Positions 40,205-49,657 of a stretch of 64,000 nt of DNA are shown piece by piece. Position 1 is the first letter of the stretch. The number at the start of each line of letters is the position of its first letter. This DNA comes from Cellulomonas sp. NS3 (GTDB lineage: Bacteria > Actinomycetota > Actinomycetes > Actinomycetales > Cellulomonadaceae), in NCBI RefSeq assembly GCF_024757985.1, contig NZ_CP103289.1:1860001-1924000 (forward strand), read 5' to 3'. The notes beneath the pieces are model-generated. The model worked only from the letters and a program-made list of their open reading frames with translations. It was not told where the DNA came from and did not search any database. The translations under genes were made by a program, and so were the position numbers.

Positions 40205-40218
40205 TGAGAGCGCTCCCA
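40205..40218 (+). promoter_or_regulatory. CelR/CebR-like operator at the cellulase start
   Basis: TGAGAGCGCTCCCA differs at one base from the palindrome TGGGAGCGCTCCCA bound by the LacI-family regulators CelR (Thermobifida) and CebR (Streptomyces), which release DNA in the presence of cellobiose. It lies between the putative -10 and the coding start and touches the ATG at 40218. Confidence 0.85.
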
Positions 40219-43200
40219 TGAACGGAGACACCGTGGTTTCCTTCCCCGATGCGAGCGCCCGTGCCTCGGGCGCCGCTGCCGCCACCGTGGCGGTCCTCGC
40301 CCTCGCGGCCGCCGTCAGCCCGGTCGCCTTCGCCGGCCCCGTGACCGAGGTCCACGACTTCGCGACCGGACCGCAGGGCTGGTTCTCCTACCCACCCGAG
40401 GCGGTGACCACGTCGGCGGAGACCGGCGAGCTGTGCTCCGCCGTCGGCGCCCACACGGGCAACCCCTGGGACGTCGCGGTCCAGCACGACGCCGTGACGT
40501 TCGACCGCGACGCCACGTACGTCGTGGAGTTCGACGCGCACGCGAGCCGCGCCGTGACCGTTCCCGTGCAGGGCGGCCCCGGCTACCCGGCGGCGTTCGG
40601 GGGCTCGGTGGAGCTCGACGGGTCGGCGACGCCGGAGCACGTCGAGCTCACGTTCTCGCCGTCGGCATGGCCCACCGGTGAGGGCAGCCCGGTCGCCGAC
40701 GACTGGACCACGACCACCGGCAACGTCTCGTTCCAGCTCGGCAACCAGGGCGAGCCGTACGAGCTGTGCATCGACGACCTCTCGATCACGCCGCTCGGCA
40801 CCAACCTGATCCCGAACGGCGACTTCGCGAGCGGCACGACCGACCCCTGGTTCGTCGCCGGCGACCTCGGCACCGCGGACGTGTCCAGCGGCGCGCTCGT
40901 CGTCCCCGTGCCCGCCGGCTCGGGCATCTACGCTGGCGTCGGGTTCAACGGGCTCGCGATCGAGGAGGGGACCAGCTACACGCTGACCTTCGACGTCAGC
41001 GCGTCCGAGGAGCGCACGATCCGCGCGATCGTGGGCGAGAACGGGGGGAGCTACGGCACCGTCCTGGACAGGACCGTCCCGGTGACGACCGAACCCACGA
41101 CCGTCTCCCACACGTTCACCGCGACCGACTCCTACCCGGCGACGACGACCCCGGGCGGGCCGTTCGAGGGTCAGCTCGCGTTCCAGGTCGGCGGGCGCGG
41201 GGGCGACTGGACCTTCACGCTCGACGACGTCTCGCTGGTCGAGAGCCTGACGCCGCCCCCGCCCTACGAGCCCGAGACGGGACCGCGCGTCCGGGTGAAC
41301 CAGGTCGGGTACCTGCCGGCCGGCCCCAAGCAGGCGACGCTCGTGACCGATGCGACCGAGCCCGTCGTCTGGCAGGTCCGCACCGTGTCGGGCGGCGTGC
41401 TCGCCGAGGGGGACACGGTTCCCGCCGGCGTCGAGCCGAGCTCGGGCCTGAACGTGCACACGATCGACTTCGGCGCGCTCACCACCGAGCACGAGGGTCT
41501 CGTCCTGACGGCCGACGGCGAGACCAGCCGGCCGTTCGACATCGACCCCGACCTCTACCAGCAGCTCCGGTACGACGCGCTGAACTTCTTCTACCTCATG
41601 CGCAGCGGCGTCGAGATCGACGCCTCGATCAACGCCGACTACGCGCGGCCGGCCGGGCACGTCGACGTCGCGCCCAACCAGGGCGACGGCGCGGTCACGT
41701 GCCTCACGGCGGCCGACGAGGGGGCCGGCTGGGCCTACGGCGACTGGACGTGCCCCGAGGGGTACGCGCTCGACGTACGCGGCGGCTGGTACGACGCGGG
41801 CGACCACGGCAAGTACGTCGTGAACGGCGGCATCGCCGCGGCGCAGCTCCTGAGCACCTACGAGCGCAGCCTGCACGCCGGCACGGCCGAGCCCGGTGCG
41901 CTCGCGGACGGGACGCTCGCCGTCCCGGAGAGCGCGAACGGCGTCCCGGACGTGCTGGACGAGGCGCGGTGGGAGCTCGAGTTCCTGCTCAGCATGCAGG
42001 TGCCCGCGGACGGCGGGGAGTACGCCGGCATGGCGCACCACAAGATCCACGACGTGGGGTGGACGGGCCTGCCGCTGCTGCCGTCGCAGGACCCGCAGGA
42101 GCGCCGGCTCGCCCGGCCCTCGACCGCGGCGACGCTCAACCTGGCCGCCGCGGCCGCGCAGGGCGCCCGCCTCTTCGCCGACCACGACCCCGACTTCGCG
42201 GCCGAGCTCCTCGACGCCGCACGCACCGCCTGGGACGCCGCGCAGGCTCACCCGGCGGTGCTCGCCCCCGACGCCGCGGGCAACAACGGCGGCGGCGCGT
42301 ACAGCGACGGCACCGTCACGGACGAGTTCTACTGGGCCGCCGCGGAGCTGTTCCTGACGACGGGCGAGGACGCGTTCGCCGAGCACGTGCTCGCGAGCCC
42401 GCACGCGACGGGCGACGTCTTCGGGCCCGGCGGCATGAACTGGGGGAGCACCGCGGGCCTCGGGCGTCTCGACCTGGCGACCGTCCCGAACGACCTCCCA
42501 TCCCGCGACGCCATCCGGCAGTCGGTGATCGACGCCGCGGACGCGTACGTCGCCACGCAGGACGCGCAGGCCTGGGGGAGCACGTACGTGCGACCCGACG
42601 GCCTGTACGAGTGGGGCTCGAACAGCATGGTGCTCAACACCACGGTCGTGGTCGCGACCGCGTTCGACCTCACGGGCGACGAGACGTACCGGCGCTCGGC
42701 GCTCGAGGCGGTCGACTACCTGCTGGGCCGCAACGCGCTCAACATGTCGTACGTCTCCGGCTACGGCGAGGTCAGTGCGCAGCACCAGCACAACCGCTGG
42801 TTCCCGCTCTCGGTCCCGGGCGTGTCCCCGGACGGCTCGCTCGCGGGCGGCCCGAACTCGACGACCGGCACGTGGGACCCGACGATGCAGGCGGCGTTCG
42901 CCGGCGGCTGCGCGCCGTCGATGTGCTACCTCGACGAGCTGGGGTCGTGGGCGTCCAACGAGGTCGCGATCAACTGGAACTCCGTGCTCTCGTGGGTCGC
43001 GTCCTTCGTCGCCGACCAGGGTGACGGGTCCGCCGACGCGAGCACGCCCGTGCGGGTCACGCAGCAGCCGGCCGACGCGACCGTCGCGCCGGGCGCGAGC
43101 GCGACGTTCACCGCCGCAGCCGACGGCGTCCCGGCGCCGACCGTGCGGTGGCAGGTGCAGCGGCCCGGTGCCCGGTGGGCCGACGTCCCGGGGGCGACGA

Positions 43201-43598
43201 GCACGACGCTCACCGTGACGGCCGCGCTCGCCGACCACGGCACGCTCTACCGCGCCGTCTTCACCAACGCGTCCGGCTCCGAGGCCACCGACGTCGCCCG
43301 CCTCGCGGTCGTCGCCACCGAGCGGCTCGCGGTGCGGCTCTCGTCGCCCGCACTGCGGGCGGGTGGGCACGTGACCGTGGCGGTGCGGGGTGCGGCTGCG
43401 CGGGAGGTCGTGCAGGTCCGGCTCGGTGACGAGCTCCTCGAGACGCGGGCAGTGCGCAAGGACGGCACGGTGTCGATCAGCGTGCACGTGCCGCGCCACA
43501 CCGACCCCGGCGCGTACACCGTGACGGTGCGGGGGACGTCGTCCGGTCGCGAGGGTTCCGCGACGCTGCAGGTGCTGCCGGCGCCGCGTCGCTCCTGA
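40218..43598 (+). CDS. Secreted modular endoglucanase, GH9 (CenC-like)
   Basis: A 1126-residue cellulase with a signal peptide (cleavage after about residue 40, PVAFA), two CBM4-type jelly-roll domains (about 41-195 and 196-350) for amorphous cellulose, a CelD-type Ig-like domain (about 355-445), the GH9 (alpha/alpha)6 barrel (about 450-930), and two C-terminal Ig-like domains. Catalytic Asp526 and Asp529 are in WYDAGDHGKY; the acid Glu915 is in SNEVAINWN. This is the layout of Cellulomonas fimi CenC. ATG 40218 is listed; GTG 40233 after CGGAGAC is an equally good start. Confidence 0.94.
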   Translation: MNGDTVVSFPDASARASGAAAATVAVLALAAAVSPVAFAGPVTEVHDFATGPQGWFSYPPEAVTTSAETGELCSAVGAHTGNPWDVAVQHDAVTFDRDATYVVEFDAHASRAVTVPVQGGPGYPAAFGGSVELDGSATPEHVELTFSPSAWPTGEGSPVADDWTTTTGNVSFQLGNQGEPYELCIDDLSITPLGTNLIPNGDFASGTTDPWFVAGDLGTADVSSGALVVPVPAGSGIYAGVGFNGLAIEEGTSYTLTFDVSASEERTIRAIVGENGGSYGTVLDRTVPVTTEPTTVSHTFTATDSYPATTTPGGPFEGQLAFQVGGRGGDWTFTLDDVSLVESLTPPPPYEPETGPRVRVNQVGYLPAGPKQATLVTDATEPVVWQVRTVSGGVLAEGDTVPAGVEPSSGLNVHTIDFGALTTEHEGLVLTADGETSRPFDIDPDLYQQLRYDALNFFYLMRSGVEIDASINADYARPAGHVDVAPNQGDGAVTCLTAADEGAGWAYGDWTCPEGYALDVRGGWYDAGDHGKYVVNGGIAAAQLLSTYERSLHAGTAEPGALADGTLAVPESANGVPDVLDEARWELEFLLSMQVPADGGEYAGMAHHKIHDVGWTGLPLLPSQDPQERRLARPSTAATLNLAAAAAQGARLFADHDPDFAAELLDAARTAWDAAQAHPAVLAPDAAGNNGGGAYSDGTVTDEFYWAAAELFLTTGEDAFAEHVLASPHATGDVFGPGGMNWGSTAGLGRLDLATVPNDLPSRDAIRQSVIDAADAYVATQDAQAWGSTYVRPDGLYEWGSNSMVLNTTVVVATAFDLTGDETYRRSALEAVDYLLGRNALNMSYVSGYGEVSAQHQHNRWFPLSVPGVSPDGSLAGGPNSTTGTWDPTMQAAFAGGCAPSMCYLDELGSWASNEVAINWNSVLSWVASFVADQGDGSADASTPVRVTQQPADATVAPGASATFTAAADGVPAPTVRWQVQRPGARWADVPGATSTTLTVTAALADHGTLYRAVFTNASGSEATDVARLAVVATERLAVRLSSPALRAGGHVTVAVRGAAAREVVQVRLGDELLETRAVRKDGTVSISVHVPRHTDPGAYTVTVRGTSSGREGSATLQVLPAPRRS

Positions 43599-43604
43599 CG
43601 TCGG

Positions 43605-43640
43605 GTGCGTGGGACCCGGCTCCGGGCCGGTCCCACGCAC
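43605..43640 (+). terminator. Terminator of the GH9 gene
   Basis: A 12-bp perfect stem extended by three pairs past a one-base bulge (43605-43620 with 43626-43640) begins seven bases after the stop. There is no T-tract. Confidence 0.65.
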
Positions 43641-43904
43641 CTCGCGGGGCGGGGCGGGGGTCGCCCGGCGTGCGTCCTCGCACCCTCGCGCGGCGACGGC
43701 GTCCGACGTGCGCTCTCGCACCTCGCGCGGGCTGCGCGGTCCGGCGCGCTCCGGCCGGACCGTATCTGCGTCTGCCCACGCGTCGTGCAGGCGCAGAGTC
43801 GGAACATCGGCGCCCACAGGTCCGCACGTGCGGATCAGTCGGCAGGTCGTGACCGCGGTTCGGTGGCGTCCGTCGGGCATGAGCCGGCGGATAACCTGCC
43901 GGGC
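43641..43904. other. Intergenic region GH9-truB
   Basis: No gene is supported. It contains two near-copies of TCGCACC(C)TCGCGCGG (near 43677 and 43714), a perfect 14-bp palindrome TCCGCACGTGCGGA at 43821-43834, and the truB -10-like TAACCT at 43892-43897, which ends seven bases before the truB ATG. Confidence 0.6.
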
Positions 43905-45008
43905 ATGACCTCCACCGACGACGCACCACGGACCCCGCGGCAGCGCCCGGCGCCCGGCCCGCGCCGGCCCACCGCCCCGGACGGGCTCGTCGTCGTCGAC
44001 AAGCCCTCCGAGATGACGAGCCACGACGTCGTCGCCCGCATGCGCCGGATCGCCGGCACGCGCAAGGTCGGTCACGCCGGGACGCTCGACCCGATGGCGA
44101 CCGGCGTGCTCGTCGTCGGCGTGGGGCGCGCGACGAGGTTGCTCACGTACGTCGTCGGCGCCGACAAGGAGTACCGCGCGACGATCAGGCTCGGCGTCCG
44201 CACGACGACCGACGACGCCGAGGGCGAGGTCGTCGCCGTCGCCGACGCCTCGGGCGTGACGCGCGACGACCTCTCCGGGCCCGTCGCCGCCCTCACCGGG
44301 CGCATCGAGCAGGTCCCGAGCTCCGTGAGCGCGATCAAGGTCGACGGCCAGCGGGCGTACGCACGCGTCCGTGCCGGTGAGGACGTCGCGCTCGCCGCGC
44401 GCCCGGTCACCGTGAGCCGGTTCGACGTGCACGACGTCCGGGGCGCCGGGGAGCCCACCGCGGACGCGGGTGTACCCGTGCCTGCCGGTGCGCTCGACGT
44501 CGACGTCACGGTCGTGTGCTCGTCGGGCACGTACGTCCGCGCGCTCGCACGCGACCTCGGCGCGGCGCTCGGCGTCGGCGGGCACCTGACCGCCCTGCGC
44601 CGTACCCGCGTCGGCGGCTACGACCTCGCCGGGGCCCGGACGCTCGACGAGCTGCTCGCGTGGCCCGAGGACGTCCCCCTCGACGTCCTCCCGCTCGCGG
44701 ACGCCGCCCGGGCGACCTTCCCGGTCCGCGAAGTCACGGCCCAGGAGGCGGCGGCGCTGTCGTACGGGAAGCGCATCGCGGCGGACCCGGACGCCGGCGA
44801 GCCGGGCACCGCGACGAGCGGCACCGTGACGGGCGACGCCACGACGGACCGCGCCGCGACGGACAGCGCCGAGACGGCCGGCACACCCACCGACAGCGTG
44901 CGGGCCGGCAGCCCGGTCGCGGCGATCTCGCCCGACGGGACGCTCGTCGCGCTGCTCGAGCAGCGTGGGGAGCACGCGGCGCCCGTCCTCGTCTTCGCGC
45001 CCGCCTGA
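43905..45008 (+). CDS. truB: tRNA pseudouridine(55) synthase TruB, with Thr/Ala-rich insert
   Basis: A 367-residue enzyme forming pseudouridine 55 in the T-loop of tRNAs. The catalytic Asp is in GHAGTLDPMATG; motifs DGLVVVDKPSEMTSHDVV and SSGTYVRALARDLG are intact. Residues about 293-337 are a Thr/Ala/Asp-rich low-complexity insert between SYGKRIA and VAAISPDGTLVALLE, within the C-terminal PUA-like domain, where other TruB proteins are only a few residues long. ATG 43905 is preceded by TAACCT, consistent with leaderless expression. Confidence 0.95.
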   Translation: MTSTDDAPRTPRQRPAPGPRRPTAPDGLVVVDKPSEMTSHDVVARMRRIAGTRKVGHAGTLDPMATGVLVVGVGRATRLLTYVVGADKEYRATIRLGVRTTTDDAEGEVVAVADASGVTRDDLSGPVAALTGRIEQVPSSVSAIKVDGQRAYARVRAGEDVALAARPVTVSRFDVHDVRGAGEPTADAGVPVPAGALDVDVTVVCSSGTYVRALARDLGAALGVGGHLTALRRTRVGGYDLAGARTLDELLAWPEDVPLDVLPLADAARATFPVREVTAQEAAALSYGKRIAADPDAGEPGTATSGTVTGDATTDRAATDSAETAGTPTDSVRAGSPVAAISPDGTLVALLEQRGEHAAPVLVFAPA

Positions 45009-45119
45009 CCCGACCGCGTCGGGCGACGGCGGCCATGTCCGGACCGCCGGCGTGTGGGGTCCGGTCAGATGGGACCGCGCAGGCCCGGCCGGGTCCTGCG
45101 ACCGCCGCGCCCGCGTGCG

Positions 45120-45650
45120 TCAGGGGCGGTCGAGCAGGAAGCGCAGCAGCCCGGTGAGCGACAGGCCGTCGCCGATCCCGCCGTCGCGCACCAGGGCGCG
45201 GACCTCGTCGAGCGGGACCCACGCGACGCGCTCGGACTCGAACGCGTCCGCGGGCTCGCCGATGTGGGTGGCGCCGTCGGCGACGAACACGTGGAACGTC
45301 TGGTCGCTGGAGCCGTTGGTCGGGTGGTACTGCACCAGCGGGCGCAGCGGCCCGGGACGCCAGCCGGTCTCCTCGAGCGTCTCGCGGGCGCCCGCGTCCG
45401 CCGGCGTCTCACCGTCCTCGAGGCGCCCCGCCGGGATCTCCCAGCCCCAGCTGTCCGTGATGAACCGGTGGCGCCACAGCATCAGCACCCCGCGCTCCGG
45501 GTCGTGCACGACCGTGCCGGCGGCGTGCGCCGGCATCCGGACGACGTGGTGGTCGAGCCGTCCCACGCCCGGGACCTCGACGTCGACGAGCGCGACCCGC
45601 ACCCAGGGGGAGTCGTACACGGTCCGCTCGCCGAAGGTCTGCCATCGCAT
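45120..45650 (-). CDS. NUDIX hydrolase (ADP-ribose pyrophosphatase-like)
   Basis: A 176-residue hydrolase. The Nudix box GRLEDGETPADAGARETLEE with TGW matches GX5EX7REUXEEXGU and binds Mg. Upstream text WGWEIPAGRLE and downstream LVQYHPTNGSSDQTFHVFVA resemble ADP-sugar hydrolases; the substrate is not certain. ATG 45650 is the start: TAGGGT (45657-45662, reverse strand, read as ACCCTA) ends six bases upstream, a leaderless arrangement. Confidence 0.88.
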   Translation of the reverse strand: MRWQTFGERTVYDSPWVRVALVDVEVPGVGRLDHHVVRMPAHAAGTVVHDPERGVLMLWRHRFITDSWGWEIPAGRLEDGETPADAGARETLEETGWRPGPLRPLVQYHPTNGSSDQTFHVFVADGATHIGEPADAFESERVAWVPLDEVRALVRDGGIGDGLSLTGLLRFLLDRP

Positions 45651-45800
45651 CGTCCGACCCTAGGGCCGCGCGCCCCGCCCGACCTCACCCGGCCCGACCC
45701 CGCACCGGCGTGGGCACCGTCCGGCGGGACCTCCCGTGCGTGGCAGGCTTGTCCCCGCCTGACCGGCCGCCACCCGCGGCCCCGTCTCCGAGGAGCGCGA

Positions 45801-46805
45801 GTGCACCGCTGGACCGACCTTGCCGACGTGCCGGACGGCTTCGGCCCGTCCGTCGTGACGATCGGCAACTTCGACGGCGTGCACCGCGGCCACGTCAGCG
45901 TGCTGACCCGGCTCGTCGCGGACGCCCGCGCGTCCGACGCGGCCGCGGTCGCCGTCACGTTCACGCCGCACCCGCAGCAGGTGCACCGTCCCGAGCAGGC
46001 GCCGCCGCTGCTCACCGGTGACGCGGACCGCCTCGAGCTGCTCGCCGGGACCGGCCTCGACGCCGTGCTGCTCCTGCCGTACACGCTGGAGTTCGCGCGG
46101 CAGACGCCCGCCGAGTTCGTCGAGCGGTACCTCGTCGGGGGTCTCGCGGCCCGGACCGTCGTCGTGGGCCGCGACGTGCGGTTCGGCTGGGAGAACTCGG
46201 GCGACCTCGGCACGATGATCGAGCTCGGCCGCCGGTACGGGTTCACGGTCGAGGTGCTCGAGGACGTGGTGCCCGAGCCCAGCGCGAGCGAGGGCGAGGG
46301 GCACCGGCGGTGGTCCTCGACGTGGGTCCGGGAGCTGCTCGACGCGGGGGACGTCGTGGGCGCCGCGCACGTCCTCGGGCGACCGCACCGGCTGCGCGGG
46401 GTCGTCGTGCACGGCGACGCCCGCGGCCGCGAGCTCGGCTTCCCGACGGCCAACCTGGCGCCGGACGCGACCGGCATGGTGCCCGCCGACGGCGTCTACG
46501 CCGGCTGGCTGCGCCGGGTCACCGAGCCCGGCGCAGCGGCGGCGGACGCCCCGGAGGTGCTGCCCGCGGCGGTGTCGATCGGCACCAACCCGACGTTCGC
46601 GGGGCTCCAGCGCCGCGTCGAGGCGTACGTGCTCGACCGCACGGACCTCGACCTGTACGACGACGAGGTCGTCCTCGAGCTCGTCGACCGGCTGCGCCCG
46701 ACCGAGCGGTTCGACTCGGTGGACGCGCTCGTCGCGCAGATGCACGACGACGTCGCCCGTGCGCGCGTCGTCCTCGCGGGCGGGCCGGCGCCGACCGCCC
46801 GGTGA
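45801..46805 (+). CDS. ribF: Bifunctional riboflavin kinase / FAD synthetase
   Basis: A 334-residue enzyme making FMN and FAD. The FAD synthetase domain (1-185) begins [20 protein letters not shown] and has the SSTWVRELL segment; the riboflavin kinase domain contains [19 protein letters not shown] and [14 protein letters not shown] 45801 is chosen because AGGAG lies five bases upstream. The gene order truB-ribF-rpsO-pnp is standard in Actinobacteria. The product also supports the flavin-dependent sulfur operon. Confidence 0.96.
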   Translation: MHRWTDLADVPDGFGPSVVTIGNFDGVHRGHVSVLTRLVADARASDAAAVAVTFTPHPQQVHRPEQAPPLLTGDADRLELLAGTGLDAVLLLPYTLEFARQTPAEFVERYLVGGLAARTVVVGRDVRFGWENSGDLGTMIELGRRYGFTVEVLEDVVPEPSASEGEGHRRWSSTWVRELLDAGDVVGAAHVLGRPHRLRGVVVHGDARGRELGFPTANLAPDATGMVPADGVYAGWLRRVTEPGAAAADAPEVLPAAVSIGTNPTFAGLQRRVEAYVLDRTDLDLYDDEVVLELVDRLRPTERFDSVDALVAQMHDDVARARVVLAGGPAPTAR

Positions 46806-46806
46806 A

Positions 46807-46835
46807 TTGGGTCGCAGGTCACCGACTGGTAACAT
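46807..46835 (+). promoter_or_regulatory. Putative rpsO promoter
   Basis: TTGGGT (46807-46812), a 17-bp spacer and TAACAT (46830-46835) form a reasonable sigma-70-type promoter. The leader to rpsO would be about 80 nt. Confidence 0.6.
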
Positions 46836-46923
46836 GCAGGTGCCGTCAGATCGGCCGCGGACCGAGAGCGCTCGGGTGGACATGCCCCGGAGCACCGCGC
46901 AACGAGTACACACCTGGAGAACC

Positions 46924-47193
46924 GTGCCCCTCGACAGTGCCACCAAGCAGTCCATCATGACCGAGTACGCCACCCACGAGGGCGACACCGGTTCCCCCGA
47001 GGTGCAGATCGCGATGCTCACGCAGCGCATCAAGGACCTCACCGAGCACCTCAAGGCGCACAAGCACGACCACCACAGCCGGCGTGGCCTGCTGCTCCTG
47101 GTCGGCCAGCGTCGCCGCCTGCTGGGCTACCTCCAGAAGGTCGACATCAACCGCTACCGCAGCCTGATCGAGCGTCTCGGCCTGCGCCGCTAG
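46924..47193 (+). CDS. rpsO: 30S ribosomal protein S15
   Basis: An 89-residue S15 that binds 16S rRNA early in assembly. Family text: [19 protein letters not shown] and [23 protein letters not shown] 46924 gives the usual length; further upstream the frame has unrelated sequence. It sits before pnp, as in most bacteria. Confidence 0.97.
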   Translation: MPLDSATKQSIMTEYATHEGDTGSPEVQIAMLTQRIKDLTEHLKAHKHDHHSRRGLLLLVGQRRRLLGYLQKVDINRYRSLIERLGLRR

Positions 47194-47200
47194 CACCTCG

Positions 47201-47234
47201 GACCAGCCCGGACCCCCCAAGGTCCGGGCTGGTT
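47201..47234 (+). terminator. Hairpin after rpsO
   Basis: A 14-bp stem (47201-47214 with 47221-47234, one G-U pair) with a 6-nt loop starts eight bases after the S15 stop. There is no T-tract. Confidence 0.7.
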
Positions 47235-47325
47235 CCGCGTCGGGCACGTCCAGGTGGGCGGACCCGGCAGGCACGACGAGCACCACCAGCACCACCCACC
47301 GCGCCGACCACCCGTCCGGTCCTCG

Positions 47326-47400
47326 GTAGTGGCGTCCGGAGCCCCGCTCCGGGTACCTCGATCGAAGACCGCCGTGGTCAGGCCGGCGCCTTCAACGAAG
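47326..47400 (+). ncRNA. Structured pnp leader (possible Actino-pnp RNA)
   Basis: The segment just before pnp has a CCGGAG/CTCCGG hairpin (47336-47341 with 47347-47352) and a GACC/GGTC hairpin (47367-47370 with 47376-47379). An RNA motif named Actino-pnp is known in the 5' leader of actinobacterial pnp and fits this place. The consensus could not be compared here, so the name is a proposal. Confidence 0.45.
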
Positions 47401-47412
47401 AGGAGGGCACCC

Positions 47413-49656
47413 ATGGAGGGTCCCGAGATCCAGTTCGCCGAGGCAGTGATCGACAACGGTCGCTTCGGCACCCGCACCGTGCGCTTCGAGACCGGGCGCC
47501 TCGCCCGTCAGGCGGCCGGCGCGGCCGTCGCGTACCTCGACGGCGAGACCACGCTGCTGTCGGCCACCACGGCCGGCAAGCACCCGAAGGAGCAGTTCGA
47601 CTTCTTCCCCCTGACGATCGACGTCGAGGAGCGGCAGTACGCCGCGGGCAAGATCCCCGGCTCGTTCTTCCGCCGTGAGGGCCGCCCCTCGACCGAGGCG
47701 ATCCTCGCGTGCCGGCTCGTCGACCGCCCGCTGCGCCCCCTGTTCGTCAAGGGCCTGCGCAACGAGGTCCAGGTCGTCGTGACCGTGCTGTCGATCCACC
47801 CGGACGACGCCTACGACGTCCTCGCGATCAACGCCGCGTCGATCTCGACGCAGCTCTCGGGCCTGCCGTTCTCCGGCCCGGTCGCCGCGGTGCGCGTCGC
47901 GCTCATCGACGGCCAGTGGGTCGCGTTCCCCCGCTACTCCGAGCGCGAGCGCGCCACGTTCGACATGGTCGTGGCCGGCCGCGTCGTCGGCGACGACGTC
48001 GCGATCGCGATGATCGAGGCCGAGGCCCCCGAGAAGGCGTGGAACCTCATCAAGGAGGAGGGCGCGACCGCCCCCACCGAGGACGTCGTCTCGCAGGGCA
48101 TCGAGGCCGCGAAGCCGTTCATCCGCGTGCTCGCGGAGGCGCAGGCCGACCTGGCCGCGCGCGCCGCGAAGCCCACGCAGGAGTTCCCGGTCTTCCCCGA
48201 GTACCAGCCCGACGCGCTCGAGGCCGTCCAGGCCGCGGCCGCCGGCCCGCTCGGCGAGGCGCTCACGATCGCGGACAAGCAGACCCGCGAGAACCGTCTC
48301 GACGAGGTCAAGGCCGAGGTCCTCGGCCAGCTCGCCGAGCAGTTCGCCGGCCGCGAGAAGGAGCTGTCCGCAGCCGTCCGCTCGGTCACCAAGACGCTCA
48401 TCCGCCAGCGCATCCTCACGGACGGCTTCCGGATCGACGGGCGTGGTCTGCGCGACATCCGCACGCTCTCGGCCGAGGTCGAGGTCCTGCCCCGCGTGCA
48501 CGGCTCCGCGATTTTCGAGCGCGGCGAGACGCAGATCATGGGCGTCACGACGCTCAACATGCTGCGCATGGAGCAGCAGCTCGACACGCTCTCCCCGGAG
48601 ACGCGCAAGCGCTACATGCACAACTACAACTTCCCGCCGTACTCCACGGGCGAGACGGGCCGCGTCGGTTCGCCGAAGCGTCGCGAGATCGGTCACGGGG
48701 CGCTCGCCGAGCGTGCGCTCATGACCGTCCTGCCGAGCCGCGAGGAGTTCCCCTACGCGATCCGCCAGGTCTCCGAGGCCCTCGGCTCGAACGGCTCGAC
48801 GTCGATGGGCTCGGTCTGCGCCTCGACGCTGTCGCTGCTCAACGCCGGCGTCCCGCTGCGCGCGCCGGTCGCCGGCATCGCGATGGGCCTCGTCTCCGAC
48901 CAGGTCGACGGCCAGACGCGCTACGCCGCCCTGACCGACATCCTGGGCGCCGAGGACGCGTTCGGTGACATGGACTTCAAGGTCGCCGGCACGCGCGAGT
49001 TCGTCACGGCCATCCAGCTCGACACGAAGCTCGAGGGCATCCCCGCCTCGGTGCTGACCGGCGCGCTGAACCAGGCCAAGGAGGCGCGCCTCGCGATCCT
49101 CGACGTCATCAACGAGGCGATCGACGCGCCCGACGAGATGAGCCCGTACGCCCCGCGCGTCATCACGGTCCAGGTCCCGGTCGACAAGATCGGCGAGGTC
49201 ATCGGCCCGAAGGGCAAGATGATCAACCAGATCCAGGCCGAGACCGGTGCCGACATCTCCATCGAGGACGACGGCACGGTCTTCATCGGCGCCACCGACG
49301 GTCCGTCGGCGGAGGCCGCGCGGGCGGCGATCAACGCGATCGCCAACCCGCACATGCCGGAGATCGGCGAGCGCTTCGTGGGGACCGTCGTCAAGACGAC
49401 CACCTTCGGCGCGTTCATCTCGCTGTCGCCCGGCAAGGACGGCCTGCTCCACATCTCGCAGATCCGCAAGCTCGTCGGCGGCAAGCGCGTGGAGAACGTC
49501 GAGGACGTGCTCGGCGTGGGCCAGAAGGTCCAGGTCGAGATCGGCGAGATCGACCCGCGCGGCAAGCTCTCGCTGCACGCGGTGATCGACGAGTCCGCGG
49601 CGACGGACGACGCGGCCTCGGCCGAGACCGTCGCCACCGAGCCGGCCGACGCCTGA
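47413..49656 (+). CDS. pnp: Polyribonucleotide nucleotidyltransferase (PNPase)
   Basis: A 747-residue 3'-5' phosphorolytic exoribonuclease. Two RNase PH cores (first with [20 protein letters not shown], second with [21 protein letters not shown] and the catalytic [19 protein letters not shown]) flank an all-helical domain; KH ([17 protein letters not shown]) and S1 ([20 protein letters not shown]) domains follow. ATG 47413 has AGGAGG six bases upstream. An M16 peptidase gene starts two bases after its stop. Confidence 0.97.
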   Translation: MEGPEIQFAEAVIDNGRFGTRTVRFETGRLARQAAGAAVAYLDGETTLLSATTAGKHPKEQFDFFPLTIDVEERQYAAGKIPGSFFRREGRPSTEAILACRLVDRPLRPLFVKGLRNEVQVVVTVLSIHPDDAYDVLAINAASISTQLSGLPFSGPVAAVRVALIDGQWVAFPRYSERERATFDMVVAGRVVGDDVAIAMIEAEAPEKAWNLIKEEGATAPTEDVVSQGIEAAKPFIRVLAEAQADLAARAAKPTQEFPVFPEYQPDALEAVQAAAAGPLGEALTIADKQTRENRLDEVKAEVLGQLAEQFAGREKELSAAVRSVTKTLIRQRILTDGFRIDGRGLRDIRTLSAEVEVLPRVHGSAIFERGETQIMGVTTLNMLRMEQQLDTLSPETRKRYMHNYNFPPYSTGETGRVGSPKRREIGHGALAERALMTVLPSREEFPYAIRQVSEALGSNGSTSMGSVCASTLSLLNAGVPLRAPVAGIAMGLVSDQVDGQTRYAALTDILGAEDAFGDMDFKVAGTREFVTAIQLDTKLEGIPASVLTGALNQAKEARLAILDVINEAIDAPDEMSPYAPRVITVQVPVDKIGEVIGPKGKMINQIQAETGADISIEDDGTVFIGATDGPSAEAARAAINAIANPHMPEIGERFVGTVVKTTTFGAFISLSPGKDGLLHISQIRKLVGGKRVENVEDVLGVGQKVQVEIGEIDPRGKLSLHAVIDESAATDDAASAETVATEPADA

Positions 49657-49657
49657 C

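Noticed and set aside
40170-44975. Long open frame opposite the GH9 gene and truB
   Set aside because: Composed of Arg/Val/Gly-rich antisense sequence with no recognisable motif; a shadow of the real genes.
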